From assembly GCF_963576675.1 (NCBI RefSeq), contig NC_088916.1, positions 16,406,501 through 16,470,500 on the forward strand: DNA of 64,000 bases. The letters run 5' to 3'. The notes below the pieces were generated by a model. The model did not search any database. It was not told where the DNA came from and worked only from the letters and a program-made list of their open reading frames with translations. This DNA is from Euphorbia lathyris. Taxonomy: Eukaryota; Streptophyta; Magnoliopsida; Malpighiales; Euphorbiaceae. Numbering within the stretch: position 1 is the stretch's first letter; every line of letters starts with the position of its first letter. Below are positions 46,401 through 58,239 of the stretch, piece after piece. A program made the translations under genes and the position numbers.

Positions 46401-47430
46401 AAAGTTCCTTTCCGTATTAGGAGTTTCCTGTGGCTGGGCGTTAAGGACAGGCTTCTTACTAATTCGGATAGGCACAGAAGGCACTTGGCTGATTCTGGAG
46501 CTTGTAGTAGATGCAGAGGCCATGTTGAGATTTTGGGCCATGCTCTTAGAGATTGCTCTAATAGTAAAGAGGTTTGGAGGAAAATTCTCCCACACCATAT
46601 TTTCTCTTCCTTCATGGCACATTCTGAGGTCGACTGGTTCTCTGATGGTGTTAGAGGAAAGTTGCTTCCATACATGGAGCATGGTGACATTTTCTTTGCT
46701 ATTATCTGTCACCAAGTTTGGAAATGGAGAAACGAGGAGATTTTTGGAGATAAAACTGTTTTTATGACAAACTTAGCTGATTTCTTCTCGAAAAAACTTT
46801 TATCTATTATCGATAGTTTCAAAGGAGAGTCCCTTGCCAGAGCCTCTCAGTGTTGTGATGTCCATCTCGTGGGATGGAGCAGGCCAAGAGAGGGGGTTGT
46901 GAAGCTGAATACTGATGGTTCCTACCTCAGTAACGGTAAGATTGCGGCTGGAGGTGTGCTTAGAGATGCAGGGGCGCCTGGCTTTCCGGGTTCTCCTAGA
47001 ATTTAGGGTTGGGTTCTTCCTTTTCTGCGGAGCTCTGGGCTATTCTTACTGGAATCAATCTTGCTAAAAGGCTGGGTGTTAAGAGGCTCTCTGTGGAGTC
47101 TGATAATTTGGAAGCAATCAAAATGATTTCTGAGAATCATTTTATGGGTCTTAACAGTCGCAACCTCATCAAAGCTATTAAAAGGCTTTGCTCCTCCTTT
47201 GAGTTCGTAGAGTTCAGACACATTTTTAGAGAGCAGAATCGTGTTGCTGATTGTTTGGCGGCGGCGGGCCATGAAGGGACGTTAGGCGTTACTACCCTTC
47301 CTGTTTCCCCTAGTTTCATCTCTCCTCTTCTCTTAGAAGATAGAATTGGGGTTAGCTTCCCTAGGCTAATTCCTGGGTAGTTTGTTGTTGTTGGTTTTTC
47401 TTTTCCTTTTCTACCAAAAAAAAAATGAAA

Positions 47431-47818
47431 TATAAATTTACCGAGGTATAATTTATATAGTGCTTTTTTTAAGAATAATTTATATAATGTTAACGCATAA
47501 ATTTAAAGTAGTAAAAATAGTGTAATCTTTCAAAAAAAAAAAAAAAAAAAGGTAAAAATAGTGTAATGGGTTTCTAAAAAAAATCTAAAATGATAATTTT
47601 TTTTGATATAACTGTAAAATAAAAATAAAAATAAAAAACTGATTTTATACTTAAAAAAAAAAAGTGTAATGGGTTGTGCGACCAATCTACAGACGGGTGC
47701 ACCATAGTATTTGTACGCTTAGCCTTGTGTCTTCTCTACTCTAAATTCTCGGGGACTGTCTTTAAGCGTACCATTTCACTCCAAAACCCTCACTGTCTGT
47801 GAAACTTCCTCTGTCAAG
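47431..47818 (+). promoter_or_regulatory. WHIRLY gene upstream region
   Basis: The whole interval from the LINE tail to the ATG is under 400 bp. It has several A runs (near 47530 and 47655) and then GC-balanced sequence from 47680, which probably holds the core promoter and 5'UTR. I see no clear TATA box. Confidence 0.45.
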
Positions 47819-50800
47819 ATGATGAAGCTATCTCGACTACTGCAACAATCTAGGTTTGAACTTCATTTCCGTAGCTTCATCATTATCGTCCTTCATGTTT
47901 GCTTTTTCCTCTGTTTTCTATCCGCGAAATGTTTTTTTTTTTTTCTCTCTATCTGGTGTGAGTAAAGGAAGAAAACGATGTCTTTAACGTACCAACTAGG
48001 GTTCCAAGGTTTTGATTCGGGGAAGTCTTAGGATTAGATTTCAGTGTCTGCTATACTTATTGGCATTATGCAGGGAAAACTCAATAACGATTTAGCTTTT
48101 GGATGCTAGGATAATTTGAAGGTTCAGTGACGAAAGTTCCTCTGCTGTATGGAATTCAAGATATGTAGTTGTAGTCTTTGTTTGGCACACTTTCAGAGGC
48201 TCATGGATTCAAATTTTAGGAATAGGTCATGAACAAAAATGCTGTGAGAATATTGCACATATAAACGCCCCTTCAAACCTAAAATCTGGCTCGCTTATGT
48301 GTATAGCACTATATTTTCAAAATGTAACATAAAAAGGATGGTATGCCGTATGCCTATATCTCTCTTTTAACCGGACAACTAATAATGCAGTTCCTCCCAT
48401 GTTCTTTTTGTAGTTCTTTGTCATTACCCTCTGGATTTTTTGTGTGGAGAAACATATAGAATTATACATTTGTTGAACTCTTGACAGCAGAATGCGCCTT
48501 TCGGAATTTATCTTTAGATGTCCTTTTTCTTGTACCATGTTTCTGGTGGCAGATAAGTTTTGTATTGTGCTTTTTTTTTCCCAGAAGTACTTGTAATTTT
48601 TTGGACACCTTTTATGCTTATTATATATATTAGTGTTGGGTTCTGAAAGTTCATGTTCATCATATTGACATGTCATTCCAATTATGCTAGGTCTTCAAAC
48701 TTTGATCTTTGAACTTGTAGGTGATTTAGAAGTTAGGTTTTGTGCTGAACTTGAGATTTTAAGTTTTTTTTTTTTCCCCCTGAACAGGAATCAGATTGGG
48801 AACTCTGTTGATGCTAAAGATGCTTTGAAGTTGTGTGCATTTTCATCTCAGGCTAACCATTCCACCCTTCCCACTGCTAGACAGAATTATGCTACCAAAG
48901 GTAGTAATAGAATCAATTATAAACAATTTTCTTATTTTCTTGCAAAATTGGATAACGTGTCATTGTAAATCTGAAACTGCAAGAAGTTTTTCAGAACGGA
49001 TATTTGCTCCATACTCTGTTTTCAAAGGAAAAGCTGCACTCTCATTTCAACCTGTAATGCCAACTTTTATTAAATTGGACGTAAGTATTCCACTTTTCTG
49101 TCTATACTTCTGCATGAATTTCCGTTGAGGCAAATGCAGGTTCTCCTCATTTCCTATACATGTTATGCAGTCTGGGCATCATAGGATTGAGCGTCGTGGT
49201 GTTATGCTGTTGACTTTCATGCCTTCTGTTGGTGAGCGCAAGTATGACTATGAAAAGAGACAGGTGAAGTTTCTATAAATTCACTTGACCTACAATCTCA
49301 ATCTGTTTATTAAAGAAGTCCTGCTAGGATCCCACATTTTCCCCCTGACTCACCAGTGATTTGTATGTGTTTGTCATTCTATCATCTATCTCAATCTGTA
49401 ACTGATTCTGTTGATATTTCTTTTAGCATTTTGCTTTGTCAGCAACAGAAATGGGAACCGTGATGAGCTTGGGTCCTACAGGTTCTTCAGAATTCTTCCA
49501 TGATCCTTCAATGTTATCAAGGTTGATTCTCTAAGACTCTCTTATCTCGTTTGTTCAAATTTTGCATGCAATTGTAATCTATATACTGGACTCAAGACAA
49601 GTCTGCCCCCCCTGCTTTAGGTAGCATTATAAGGTCTCGTTCACTAATATTTTTCTCTGAACTTATGTCACAGTAATGCTGGTCAAGTGAGAAAGAGCTT
49701 ATCAATTAAGTCACAGTCTGATGGTGGTGGTGGTTATTTCATATCATTGAGTAAGCTTTCTATTTCATCATGATTGCATTTGGGTAATTGGAGTTTACTC
49801 TCACTGTCATGCATTTTTTTTAAATATAATTGCACGATAGCAGAGGGCGAGCCTTGGTGCAACGGTAAACGTTGTTGTCGTGACCAAGAGGTCACTGGTC
49901 GGGCCGCTCTTTTTTTATAATTGCATGATAGCAACTGTTCTGGTTATAAAAATTTAACATCTAGTCTTTTTTTTTATGGTGGTTTTGGTGAGGTGAATAA
50001 CTAATAGGAATCATGTTACTAGAAACTAAAAAGAGTCAATACAAATGAAGAACCATAACAACTCAAAAACAAAGAAACAATGTACAACTGGCAGAACAGA
50101 AGCTATATCTGCTAGTACTCTCCAGCTATAGAACACAGGCATTATTAGGTTAGAGTGTTCTTGTTCACTATTGCCAATTGTTAAGTAACTGTTTGTCTAA
50201 ATGGGCAAAAGACATGCATTTGCTTTGCTCAGTTATTTTCTGTTACATTACATCTCTTCTTCCAGTTATGGTAAATGGCTGCCAGTAGAACAGCTTTTTT
50301 AATTCTGTTTGGAATGTTCTTTCCTTGTGAGTTATGCATTATGATTATGCACATGCACTTGTTCTTATTTAAAGCAAATCTGGGTGGAAGATATTTCTCA
50401 TCAACTCCATCCATTCATACTTAAACTTTTCTTTTTCTAATTGAGCATAATATTAAAATACTAAGAACATGTGCTTATTCTTTTAATTTTAATTATGGAT
50501 TATAGTTTGTAATTGATTGTATAGAATTTTTGTTACTGCATTTATGGTTGATCAAAGGTTTTAACAAGGATTCTGTCTAAATATGTTTTCTACAAACTGA
50601 GGGTATAATCCTTCTTTTGCCCTTAGTTCAGAATTTTCATTCATTGGTTTCTTTAATATTTTTTCTTAGTTCTTTATTTCGGAAAAAATGTAAAAGATGT
50701 CAGTACTCTTCCTGATGATCTCCTTCCTTTCCTGCCAAATTAATTACAAAAATTTATGTGCTCCTTTGGAGATTGCCTTTTGTTAACTAGAATGGAATGG

Positions 50801-53800
50801 AGAAAGAGAAACACAGTCCTAGGGGATGCAGCAGGGAAATAACATTCACTAGGCAGTTTATGAGATTTGTATGGGCGCTGTTTATTCCACTCCTTTCTCT
50901 TTCCCCCTCTGTGTCTATTCAGTAGTTACATATCCAGTCCATGCATATTTTGGTTTGAAGATATTGACTTGTAGTTTGGCATTACAATATACTAAATTTA
51001 TTTCAAAAGTCCATTTTGACTATAAGAATTCATATTAAACTAAAACTGAGAAAAAAAAGACGGAGACAAAAGCAGACTGGAGGATATGTTTTCTTTTTGA
51101 ATAATTGTTGCATCCACCATATATTCCTTCTTTAACTCCCTCCAGTTGAGACCATAAAAATTTAAAATCTTATATTGCTTTTGACAAGTTTCTCTGCAAG
51201 AACTCTAGTTTCTACTGTCATGGATCATGAGGATGATGATTGTGTAGTGTTTAACCCTCATATCTACCAAGGATCTTTCACTTTGTTGCACTGGTTCACC
51301 TGTTATTCTCTTTCAGTTTAGTAATAGTTACCAACAATTTCACTAACATATTTAAGTCCATGTGTTTAAATATGTTAGTGAAATTGTTGGTAACTATTAC
51401 TAAACTGAAAGAGAATAACAGGTGAACCAGTGCAACAAAGTGAAAGATCCTTGGTAGATATGAGGGTTAAACACTACACAATCATCATCCTCATGATCCA
51501 TGACAGTAGAAACTAGAGTTCTTGCAGAGAAACTTGTCAAAAGCAATATAAGATTTTAAATTTTTATGGTCTCAACTAGAGGGAGTTAAAGAAGGAATAT
51601 ATGGTGGATGCAACAATTATTCAGCTATGGAAGCCATCCATCTAATGAGACAATTAATGTAGCACTATCGAAATAAGAAGAAAGACTTGCATATGGTTTT
51701 CATTGACTTGGAGAAAGCATATGATAAGGTACCAAGGGAAGTACTTTGGTGGGCCTTGATAAGGAAAGGCATTTCGCCGAAATATATTGACATCATAAAG
51801 GACATGTATGAGGGAGCATGCACGAGTGTACGTACTAGCGTTGGGAAGACGGAAGAGTTCCCTATTACGATTGGAGTGCATCAAGGTTCCGCACTAAGCC
51901 CATTTCTTTTTGCCATCGTTATGGATGAACTAACAAGTTCACTTCAAGATGGTATACCATGGTGCATGCTGTTTGTAGATGATATTGTGTTGGTTGATGA
52001 GACGAAAGAAGGAGTGGAGAGGAAGTTGGAACTATGGAGACAAACTCTAGAATCTAGAGGCTTTAAGTTGAGCCGAAGTAAGACATAATATTTGGAGTGT
52101 AAGTTTAGCGGCCATAGGAGTAGGGAGGCAGGGACAATCACCCTAGATGGGAGAGTTGTTCAGGCCTCGGATTGCTTCCGGTATTTAGGATCTATTATCC
52201 AAACGGATGGAGAAGTAGATGGAGATGTTGCTCATATTAAAGCTGGTTGGTCGAAGTGGAAGAGTGCTACGGGTTTCCTTTGTGACCCCGGCATGCCTAA
52301 TAGATTGAAGGGAAAATTCTACCGCACGGCAATTAGACCAGCATTGTTATATGGTATGGAGTGTTGGGCAGTGAAACACTGTCACATCCATAAGATGTCG
52401 GTGGCGGAGATGCGTATGTTGAGATAGATGTGTGGTCATACGAGAAAGGATCGGGTGAGTAATGAAATAATTAGGACAAAAGTAGGGGTCACATCTATTG
52501 AGAATAAAATGAGAGAAAACCGACTAAGGTGGTTTGGCCATGTGAGACGTAGAGCGCTTGATGCGCCGGTTAGGAGAACTGAAGAGTGGCAAAGGGATGT
52601 AGTGGTGAGGGGTAGGGGAAGACCTAAGCAAACTTGGAGGAGGGTGATCGAGAGTGATAGGACGGAGTGGAGGGAGCGAATTTGTGTCGCTGACACGACT
52701 TGATTTCACGGTTTTATATGATGGCTCATGTTAGCCGACCCCGAATCATTTCGGGACTAAGGCTTTGTTGTTGTTGTTGTATTTAAACACATGGACTTGT
52801 AGTACTCTAGCTGGATTGATCATCAATACAAATTTAGTAATCTGTGGCTTACTTGTTTCTAGTAGTGTAAACTTCGCTCAGCTTGTTCTATTGTTATTGC
52901 ATGAAAAATTGAGATATTGATATTTTCATCTAATTCAGGTCTTGTTGTTGCTTTGACTTTATGTTTTTATTCTCTTTCTTATAGCTCTTTCCAATAGAAT
53001 GTAGATTTTTAGTTGCTAGTTTCTCAATATGGTTATTCTTTGTGCAGGTGTTGTTAACAATATTTTGAAGTTTAATGATCGGTTCAATGTTCCTCTAACA
53101 GCTGGTGAATTTACAGTTTTAAAGACAGCTTGCAGTGTATGCCAATCCTTCTTTTCTACTTGCTGCTTCTCAATTTAACAAGAATGATGGCCCTTTAGTT
53201 TCCTTCTCCCCTTTCCTAATCCGATTTAGATATTTTTTGGACATGCCATAACTTTATAATCATCATAATCTAGTTTTGCAATCTGTATGAATATGAAAGG
53301 TGCTTCCTTATTTTTGCTTGGTTAGGAATTTTTGGGAACTTCAAAATTAACCAAATGCTATAACTGTCAAAGAACCAATTGAACTAAAAGCTTAAGCTGA
53401 TAGTTAAAGCCCAAGAATAGTGTTATGTAAATTTCTGACACCCCTTACATGAATGCCCCTTGGGATTGAAGCATGTACAACACATACCCATCTTACATGT
53501 GCTAAAATTTAATCAACAAATGAGGTTGCCAGGATTGGAACCATCGACCACTTGGTCTAAGAGTCTCTGATAAGATGAAACCATAGTTTTGTTCCATGTT
53601 TAACTCTACTTGGACCTGGTCAGATGGCTGCTTTTTTTCTGTATACATTATTTGAAGCCAATAGAAATCCAATTTTACTTCATTCTGCCGTTTACTTCTC
53701 TGCAATAGAGGAGATATTTGTGCCTATTCTATAATGTTCATTGATGATCAACAATAATATTGGATTATATTGTATTCTCCTCTTTTGTTTGTTAGACACC

Positions 53801-54297
53801 GGGGGTATATTTTCACATGATGTCATCTATTGGTTTTTGTTTACATAAAACCATATTCAAACTTCAAATTCCAAAGTCCTTGGAATCTTGAAGGTGTTCC
53901 TAACACTTTCTTGCAATATTCAGACGCTGTAAATTGTGCGTCGAGAACAAAATGCTCTAGTTATTGAGATGATGTGTTCAGTGACCGGTTTTAACTGAAA
54001 AAGAAAGTGTACTACTTCAAGATGATCGATTGATTGATGGCCTGTTAGCAATTAAAATGGAAAGAAAATCCTAGAGGGTTGTGATGCCACATATTTATGC
54101 AAGTTCGCCATGTATTATGTGATTGTAATAATGTTTTGCATTCTTTTCTGCAGTTTGCATTGCCTTATATCATGGGGTGGGATCAGTTGACTGGCAAGTT
54201 ACCTGAAGGCATGGCTAACAACAAGTACCTTAAAGTCGTGGTTGAAAAACCAGCTGTTGCAGATCGGGAGCAGCCTGATTTAGAATGGGACAGATGA
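47819..54297 (+). CDS. WHY2: WHIRLY single-stranded DNA-binding protein, WHY2-like (8 exons)
   Basis: Exons: 47819-47853, 48788-48900, 48995-49080, 49171-49263, 49427-49521, 49674-49750, 53048-53136 and 54154-54297. All introns are GT-AG and phases fit, giving 243 residues. The N-terminus ([12 protein letters not shown]) is Arg-containing and without acidic residues, as in a mitochondrial presequence. The Whirly domain starts at about residue 50, with the hallmark KGKAAL at 60-65, then [44 protein letters not shown], and [10 protein letters not shown] near the C-terminus. Whirly proteins bind single-stranded DNA as tetramers and protect organelle genomes from microhomology-driven rearrangement; WHY2 acts in mitochondria. 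The length is usual for the family. Intron 6 is swollen to 3.3 kb by a SINE and an RTE insertion. Start codon: two ATGs in tandem, first chosen. Confidence 0.95.
49843..49915 (+). mobile_element. Au-like SINE, short copy, in WHIRLY intron 6
   Basis: A tRNA-like 5' part (gagccttggtgcaacggta, the A-box region, then a weak B-box region near 49890) with a T-rich end. It is flanked by an 18-bp direct repeat, tataattgcacgatagca (49825-49842), and a copy with one C-to-T change (49916-49933). It is much shorter than usual Au SINEs, with the 3' half missing. Confidence 0.8.
51098..51623. repeat. 258-bp inverted repeat in WHIRLY intron 6
   Basis: Arms 51098-51355 and 51366-51623 are reverse complements with equal length and only one difference noticed (C/T near 51149). 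They are separated by the 10-bp spacer gtccatgtgt. The left arm is continuous with the upstream intron; the right arm abuts the RTE fragment. In the pre-mRNA the region would fold into a long hairpin. Confidence 0.95.
51624..52779 (+). mobile_element. 5'-truncated RTE LINE in WHIRLY intron 6
   Basis: Corresponds to 30638-31831 of the complete RTE copy, from within the reverse transcriptase to the ttg-repeat tail. It has stops (TAA near 52086, TAG near 52425), a changed catalytic box (VDD in place of ADD near 51976) and a deletion of about 36 bp near 52660. There is no normal target duplication: the 17 bp after the tail (52780-52796) recur before it only as reverse complement (51356-51372). 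Confidence 0.93.
53404..53590 (-). repeat. possible decayed SINE in WHIRLY intron 7
   Basis: Read on the minus strand it has a tRNA-like stretch: 'atcagagactcttagacca' and then 'ggttccaatcctgg', a good B-box match. No clear target duplication or A tail was found. Confidence 0.4.
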
Positions 54298-57200
54298 AAA
54301 GGCTGATGATGCATGTTAGGATGTTTTCTGCGCGGCTTCATAGTACCATCTCATGCTTTGTAGATTTTGCATATTTTTGAATGGGGCTTTGGCTTTGGCT
54401 TTGCTAGACTGTACTTTTGCAGTGTTGAATTTGTCCCTTTAAACAGATGTTCTTTTTCCTCCCTAGTCATCTGAATGCCATCAGCCCTTGTAATCCGTAA
54501 GCGGCATATGCATTGCATAGCATATGTAATGTCTCTGGACGGTTTTCTGGAAGACGTACACATTTTTCCATGCCTAGATAGCTCCTGAATGAAAAAAATG
54601 CCTTTGTTGAGCTATAAAATGACGTCGGCTCGTTTTTCTAGTGTCTTATTGTTATAGTGTTTCAGGCAAAATGATTTCATTAGGAAACAGTTAGAATAAG
54701 GACTGTATTGAGCTTCATTTAGTAAAAAGCATACAAGTTTTAGGGCTAGTGAAATTAGTTTTTGAGATTTACACATGAGAAGTTAGTAGAAATGAACTGC
54801 TTGTGTTTGATAGATATTACAGAAAACCTACAAACTGATTGATAATGTGGTAACACTGACATGAGTTTCATATAGAATGAGTTGCACAAATTTAGGATCA
54901 ATTGAAAATTTCACCGTCAAATCTGTCTTCAATAGAGCTTGGGTAATACCATTAGAGTCATTAGAGTCGAGTAGTGTTGGGTACCTGCAAAATCCGTATC
55001 CATTGCCATCCCTCACTACAATTGTCCAAAATTTGGAAGTCAAGGGAGGAATTCTTCCCATCCAAAATGAACGCAAAAAATCTTTATAGTGTAAAATATT
55101 AAGTAGTGTAAAATATTAAATAGGGTTAATTTAAAAAAAAACCCTATGGTTACATGGATTCACAAATAACGTTCTTGGAGTTAATTTGATCATTGATGAC
55201 TTTATAATAGAAAATTTCAAGAATTAAAATTATTTAGTGCCATATTTTAGTTTGGAATTATATTTTTTATTTTTCAAAATTATCGTTTTTAGAGTAAAAG
55301 CTGAAGAATTAAAGTTGTTTAGAATGTCATCAAATTTTTAGAATTTTCTATTTCGAGATCATCAATGATCAAATTTGCAGTGTCAATTCAAAAGTCATTG
55401 ATTTTGCAAATAAGTGACAAGCACAGTTCTTATTTTGAGGAAAACACACACAAGATGTCATTTGCAAATCAACGAAACCACATGGGTTATTTTTAATTAT
55501 CTCTATTAAATATTAATGTGAATAGTTTACTAGAACCAATAATAAAATTTAAATATGTGTTAATAAAATTTAATATTAAAATGATTCAAAAAAATAATAA
55601 TTTAATATTAAAATAAAAATATTCGGTCTTATTTAATTTCTCTTATATAATCATTAGAAATATGCACTTCAATATTGAATTTTATTATTTCTTGTTTGGA
55701 TTTTATTATTGGTGTTATGTATAATATTCACATTAATATTTTTGAAGAGTTCACATTAATATTAATAGTTATTTTGTTTACCCATTTTACGTAGCTTTTG
55801 ATTATGTGTCAAATTATAAAATTTTATATTTTGTAAAAAATTTAAATATTTGTTAGAATTTAGTTTACCCATTTTATTGCACAATAATTATAATTTAATA
55901 CTAATAAAAGACGATTGAATGTATCAGACCTACCATGTTCTTATAATTTTTCATCAAATATATTATATTCTCATTAAGATTTTTGTTCATTATATTAAAA
56001 AATAATGTTATTTCTTTTTTCTCTCTTACCTTTAACTTATGATTTTTCTGTGACGGTGAATATGAATATTTCTCTCTTAATTTCATATCATAAGTATTGC
56101 TAAAGTGATTTTTCTGGTCAACTTCGACGGTGTCTCCCTTCCAGGGGTAGAGACAGGAGGGCGCGGCCCCCCCTCCCCCCTCCGGCCGCCGGAACCACTA
56201 TGGTTACGAATAGTTTCATCCCCCTAAAATTAGTCTATATAGACTCTATATCATAATAATATTCCATTGTTTAAAGATAGATGAGATTGTTAAAAACACT
56301 TACTTTTTTAAAAGATCCTAAGTTCAATATTTATTTAAATTTTATTTTTTCAATAATTATAAAACTATGTTACTATTATTAATTAAATTATTTATTTTCA
56401 TAACACTTTTGAACTCATTTTTATTATGTCTTTTCTATTATAAAAAATTAATTTCTTATCTTTGAGACTCAAACAACTTAATTTCTAAATTAACTTTTAA
56501 AATTTGAAAACTAAAAATAAAAAAATAAAAAAATGTTATAATTTTTTTAGAAACTAGTATTGAACTAATAAAAAAATTAAATATATCACATTACGATTAC
56601 GATGTTAGGCTTGTCCAACATTCAAAAGTTCAATATTTTGGACCTATCAGGTACTCCCTAAATCCAAATTTCTAATTTTTTTTAGGTCTGTTAGGCATTT
56701 CTAAACCCAAATTTCTAATTTTTTTTGGCATGTTAGGCTTCTATAAATCTAAATTTCTATTTTTTTTTGGCCTTAGACCTCCTTAAATCCAAATTATTAA
56801 TTCTTTTTTAGCCTCTTAGGCTATCTGAAAAATCAATGTTTTTAATTTTTTTTACATGCTCAGCCCTGCCTAAATCCAATTTTTTTTACATGTTAGGACT
56901 ATTAAACGAAATCTAGCTTAATTTTGAGAAATTGTATATTAATACTTAAAATTGGTTCTTGACCATTCAAATTATAACACACATATATACAAAAAAAAAA
57001 TTAAGCAAGTTCGATTTAGCAAAAAAAAAAAAAAATTTCCGAACGCCCGTGTAAAATCGGTCTCCCAACCGAATAATCATGTATTCGCCACTGCTCCCCG
57101 CTTATATTTGGCCCGAGAAAGTCACCTACGCACCTTTCCACTACAGATTTATGTTTGTAGAAGATCTGTAGCTGACTGTCATCTGCTACGAAATTTCATT

Positions 57201-57608
57201 ATTCCGCTACAGAATTTTCTGTACCAGATCAGTTTTTTTTTTCTTTCTTGTAGTGTTTTATTTTCCATGTAAGAATCAAGGTTCGGAAAAAGAAAATAAA
57301 AACGTACAGGTTTTTTATTAGTATTTCATATTTCAAATTCCTTGATTTTCTATAAAAGGGAAAAAAAAGTAAGCTTCCAATTAATGAATATAATTGAACG
57401 ATTAAAATAGTACTTATCAGCATTTCTCTGTCAAGAAAAAAAAAAAACATCACCATTTATATTTCTTAACTTTTAGTAATTAATATACCCTATTTCAGTT
57501 AAAAATACCAAAATCTTGTTATCTAAAATATTTCTTTTTATAGTTTATTGGATTTCTCGGTTCGAAGATCGTCGGACACCCTTTAGCTAAATTCTATCCC
57601 AATTAAAG
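54298..57608. other. WHIRLY 3'UTR and intergenic region
   Basis: The first few hundred bases are the probable 3'UTR (an aatgaaaa-type signal near 54588). After about 54650 the sequence is AT-rich without genes. A short GC-rich patch at 56150-56195 may be the edge of an old transposon. A 54940-55060 stretch shows similarity by eye to 59090-59170. Confidence 0.5.
56605..56905. repeat. AT-rich minisatellite, unit about 43 bp
   Basis: About seven degenerate copies of 'gttaggc..ctaaatccaaatttctaa' followed by a T run. Strong drift between copies. Confidence 0.75.
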
Positions 57609-57692
57609 TTTTTTTTTTTTTTTTGCGTACACTAGGACTCAAACTTGAGATATAACTTAAGCGATTTGAAGCTTTTAACCATTCAAGCTAAC
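57609..57692 (-). mobile_element. tRNA-derived SINE, minus strand
   Basis: On the minus strand it begins 'gttagcttgaatggttaaa' (A-box-like), continues to 'aagtttgagtcct' (B-box-like) and ends in a run of about 16 A. The target duplication is unclear. Confidence 0.6.
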
Positions 57693-57803
57693 GGGTAATT
57701 ATCTAAAATTATTACTACTGCTATTTAACAATCTTCTTAGAACTTAACAATATAACAATCTTCTTAGAATTATAGACGTAAGCATTTTTATAATGGTATC
57801 CCT

Positions 57804-57833
57804 CTTAAATCATTAAACGTTTAATGATTTAAG
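57804..57833. repeat. perfect 30-bp palindrome
   Basis: Each half is cttaaatcattaaac read towards the centre, with no spacer. It may be the core of a small foldback element (about 57778-57930), since weak inverted similarity surrounds it. Confidence 0.7.
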
Positions 57834-57944
57834 GAGGAACTAAGAGACTCTTGAAGTTAGATTTTGCCAAAACTCCTCAAGATTTAAACTAAGAGCCTAA
57901 CAAAAGAGTCAAGTTAGATATGCTCTAGTAACAACAACAAATAA

Positions 57945-58157
57945 CTAACAGTAACAGTCAGCAGCAACAACTAAGCCAAACATGCCAGCAACAAGCCTTT
58001 TAGCCCTTATTCCTAAGTCTAATGGGTGAGGTAAGGCCACTTTAGATTGTGTAACAGGGCCTTGCAGTTTAACTTGCTCACTAAAGAGTGCAAAATTTTG
58101 TAAAGAAAGAGACAACCAATGTACCTCATTTGTAAATGGAGTTGTCCTCCAGAACAC
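57945..58157 (-). other. exon-like open segment after a splice acceptor
   Basis: On the minus strand a GATGCAG acceptor precedes 70 open codons (VFWRTTPFTN... to a TAG at 57945). The phase fits an upstream segment, 60262-60366, which lies just after the phytolongin stop in the same frame and ends in a GGAG|GTATGT donor; the intron would be 2.1 kb. The protein is not recognised. It may be a terminal exon of an unknown gene or spliced 3'UTR of the phytolongin transcript. Confidence 0.35.
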
Positions 58158-58239
58158 CTGCATCAATAATCAATCAAGAGGGTGCTCCTATAAAATAAAA
58201 GACCATGCTGTAAGGAGCATAAAACTGTAGTTGATATAG

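Larger units (their letters stand above)
34558..47380 (+). pseudogene. L1-like ORF2, split by the Athila insertion
   Basis: Starts at ATG 34558 (MDLLFWNVRG, the endonuclease N-terminus) and is interrupted after 34741. It resumes at 43472 in the same frame if the insert and one target copy are removed. Later defects are a TAG near 43687, a frameshift near 43785, a TAG at 44241-44243 and a frameshift in a G run near 46970. The reverse transcriptase spans about 44580-45400 with FADD near 45316, followed by a zinc domain (46400-46620) and RNase H (46900-47260). The part from 44259 to 47006 is open, so most damage is at the two ends. Confidence 0.9.
31960..47430 (+). mobile_element. L1-like LINE, full length but inactive, split by an Athila element
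   Basis: 5'UTR with tandem units (about 31979-32366), ORF1 (32367-34526), ORF2 (34558-47380) and a short A-rich end at about 47417-47428. The Athila element with one copy of its target site (8730 bp) interrupts ORF2 within the endonuclease; without it the LINE would be about 6.7 kb. The left edge is approximate since I could not find a convincing target duplication. Stops and frameshifts in both ORFs make it inactive. Confidence 0.85.
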
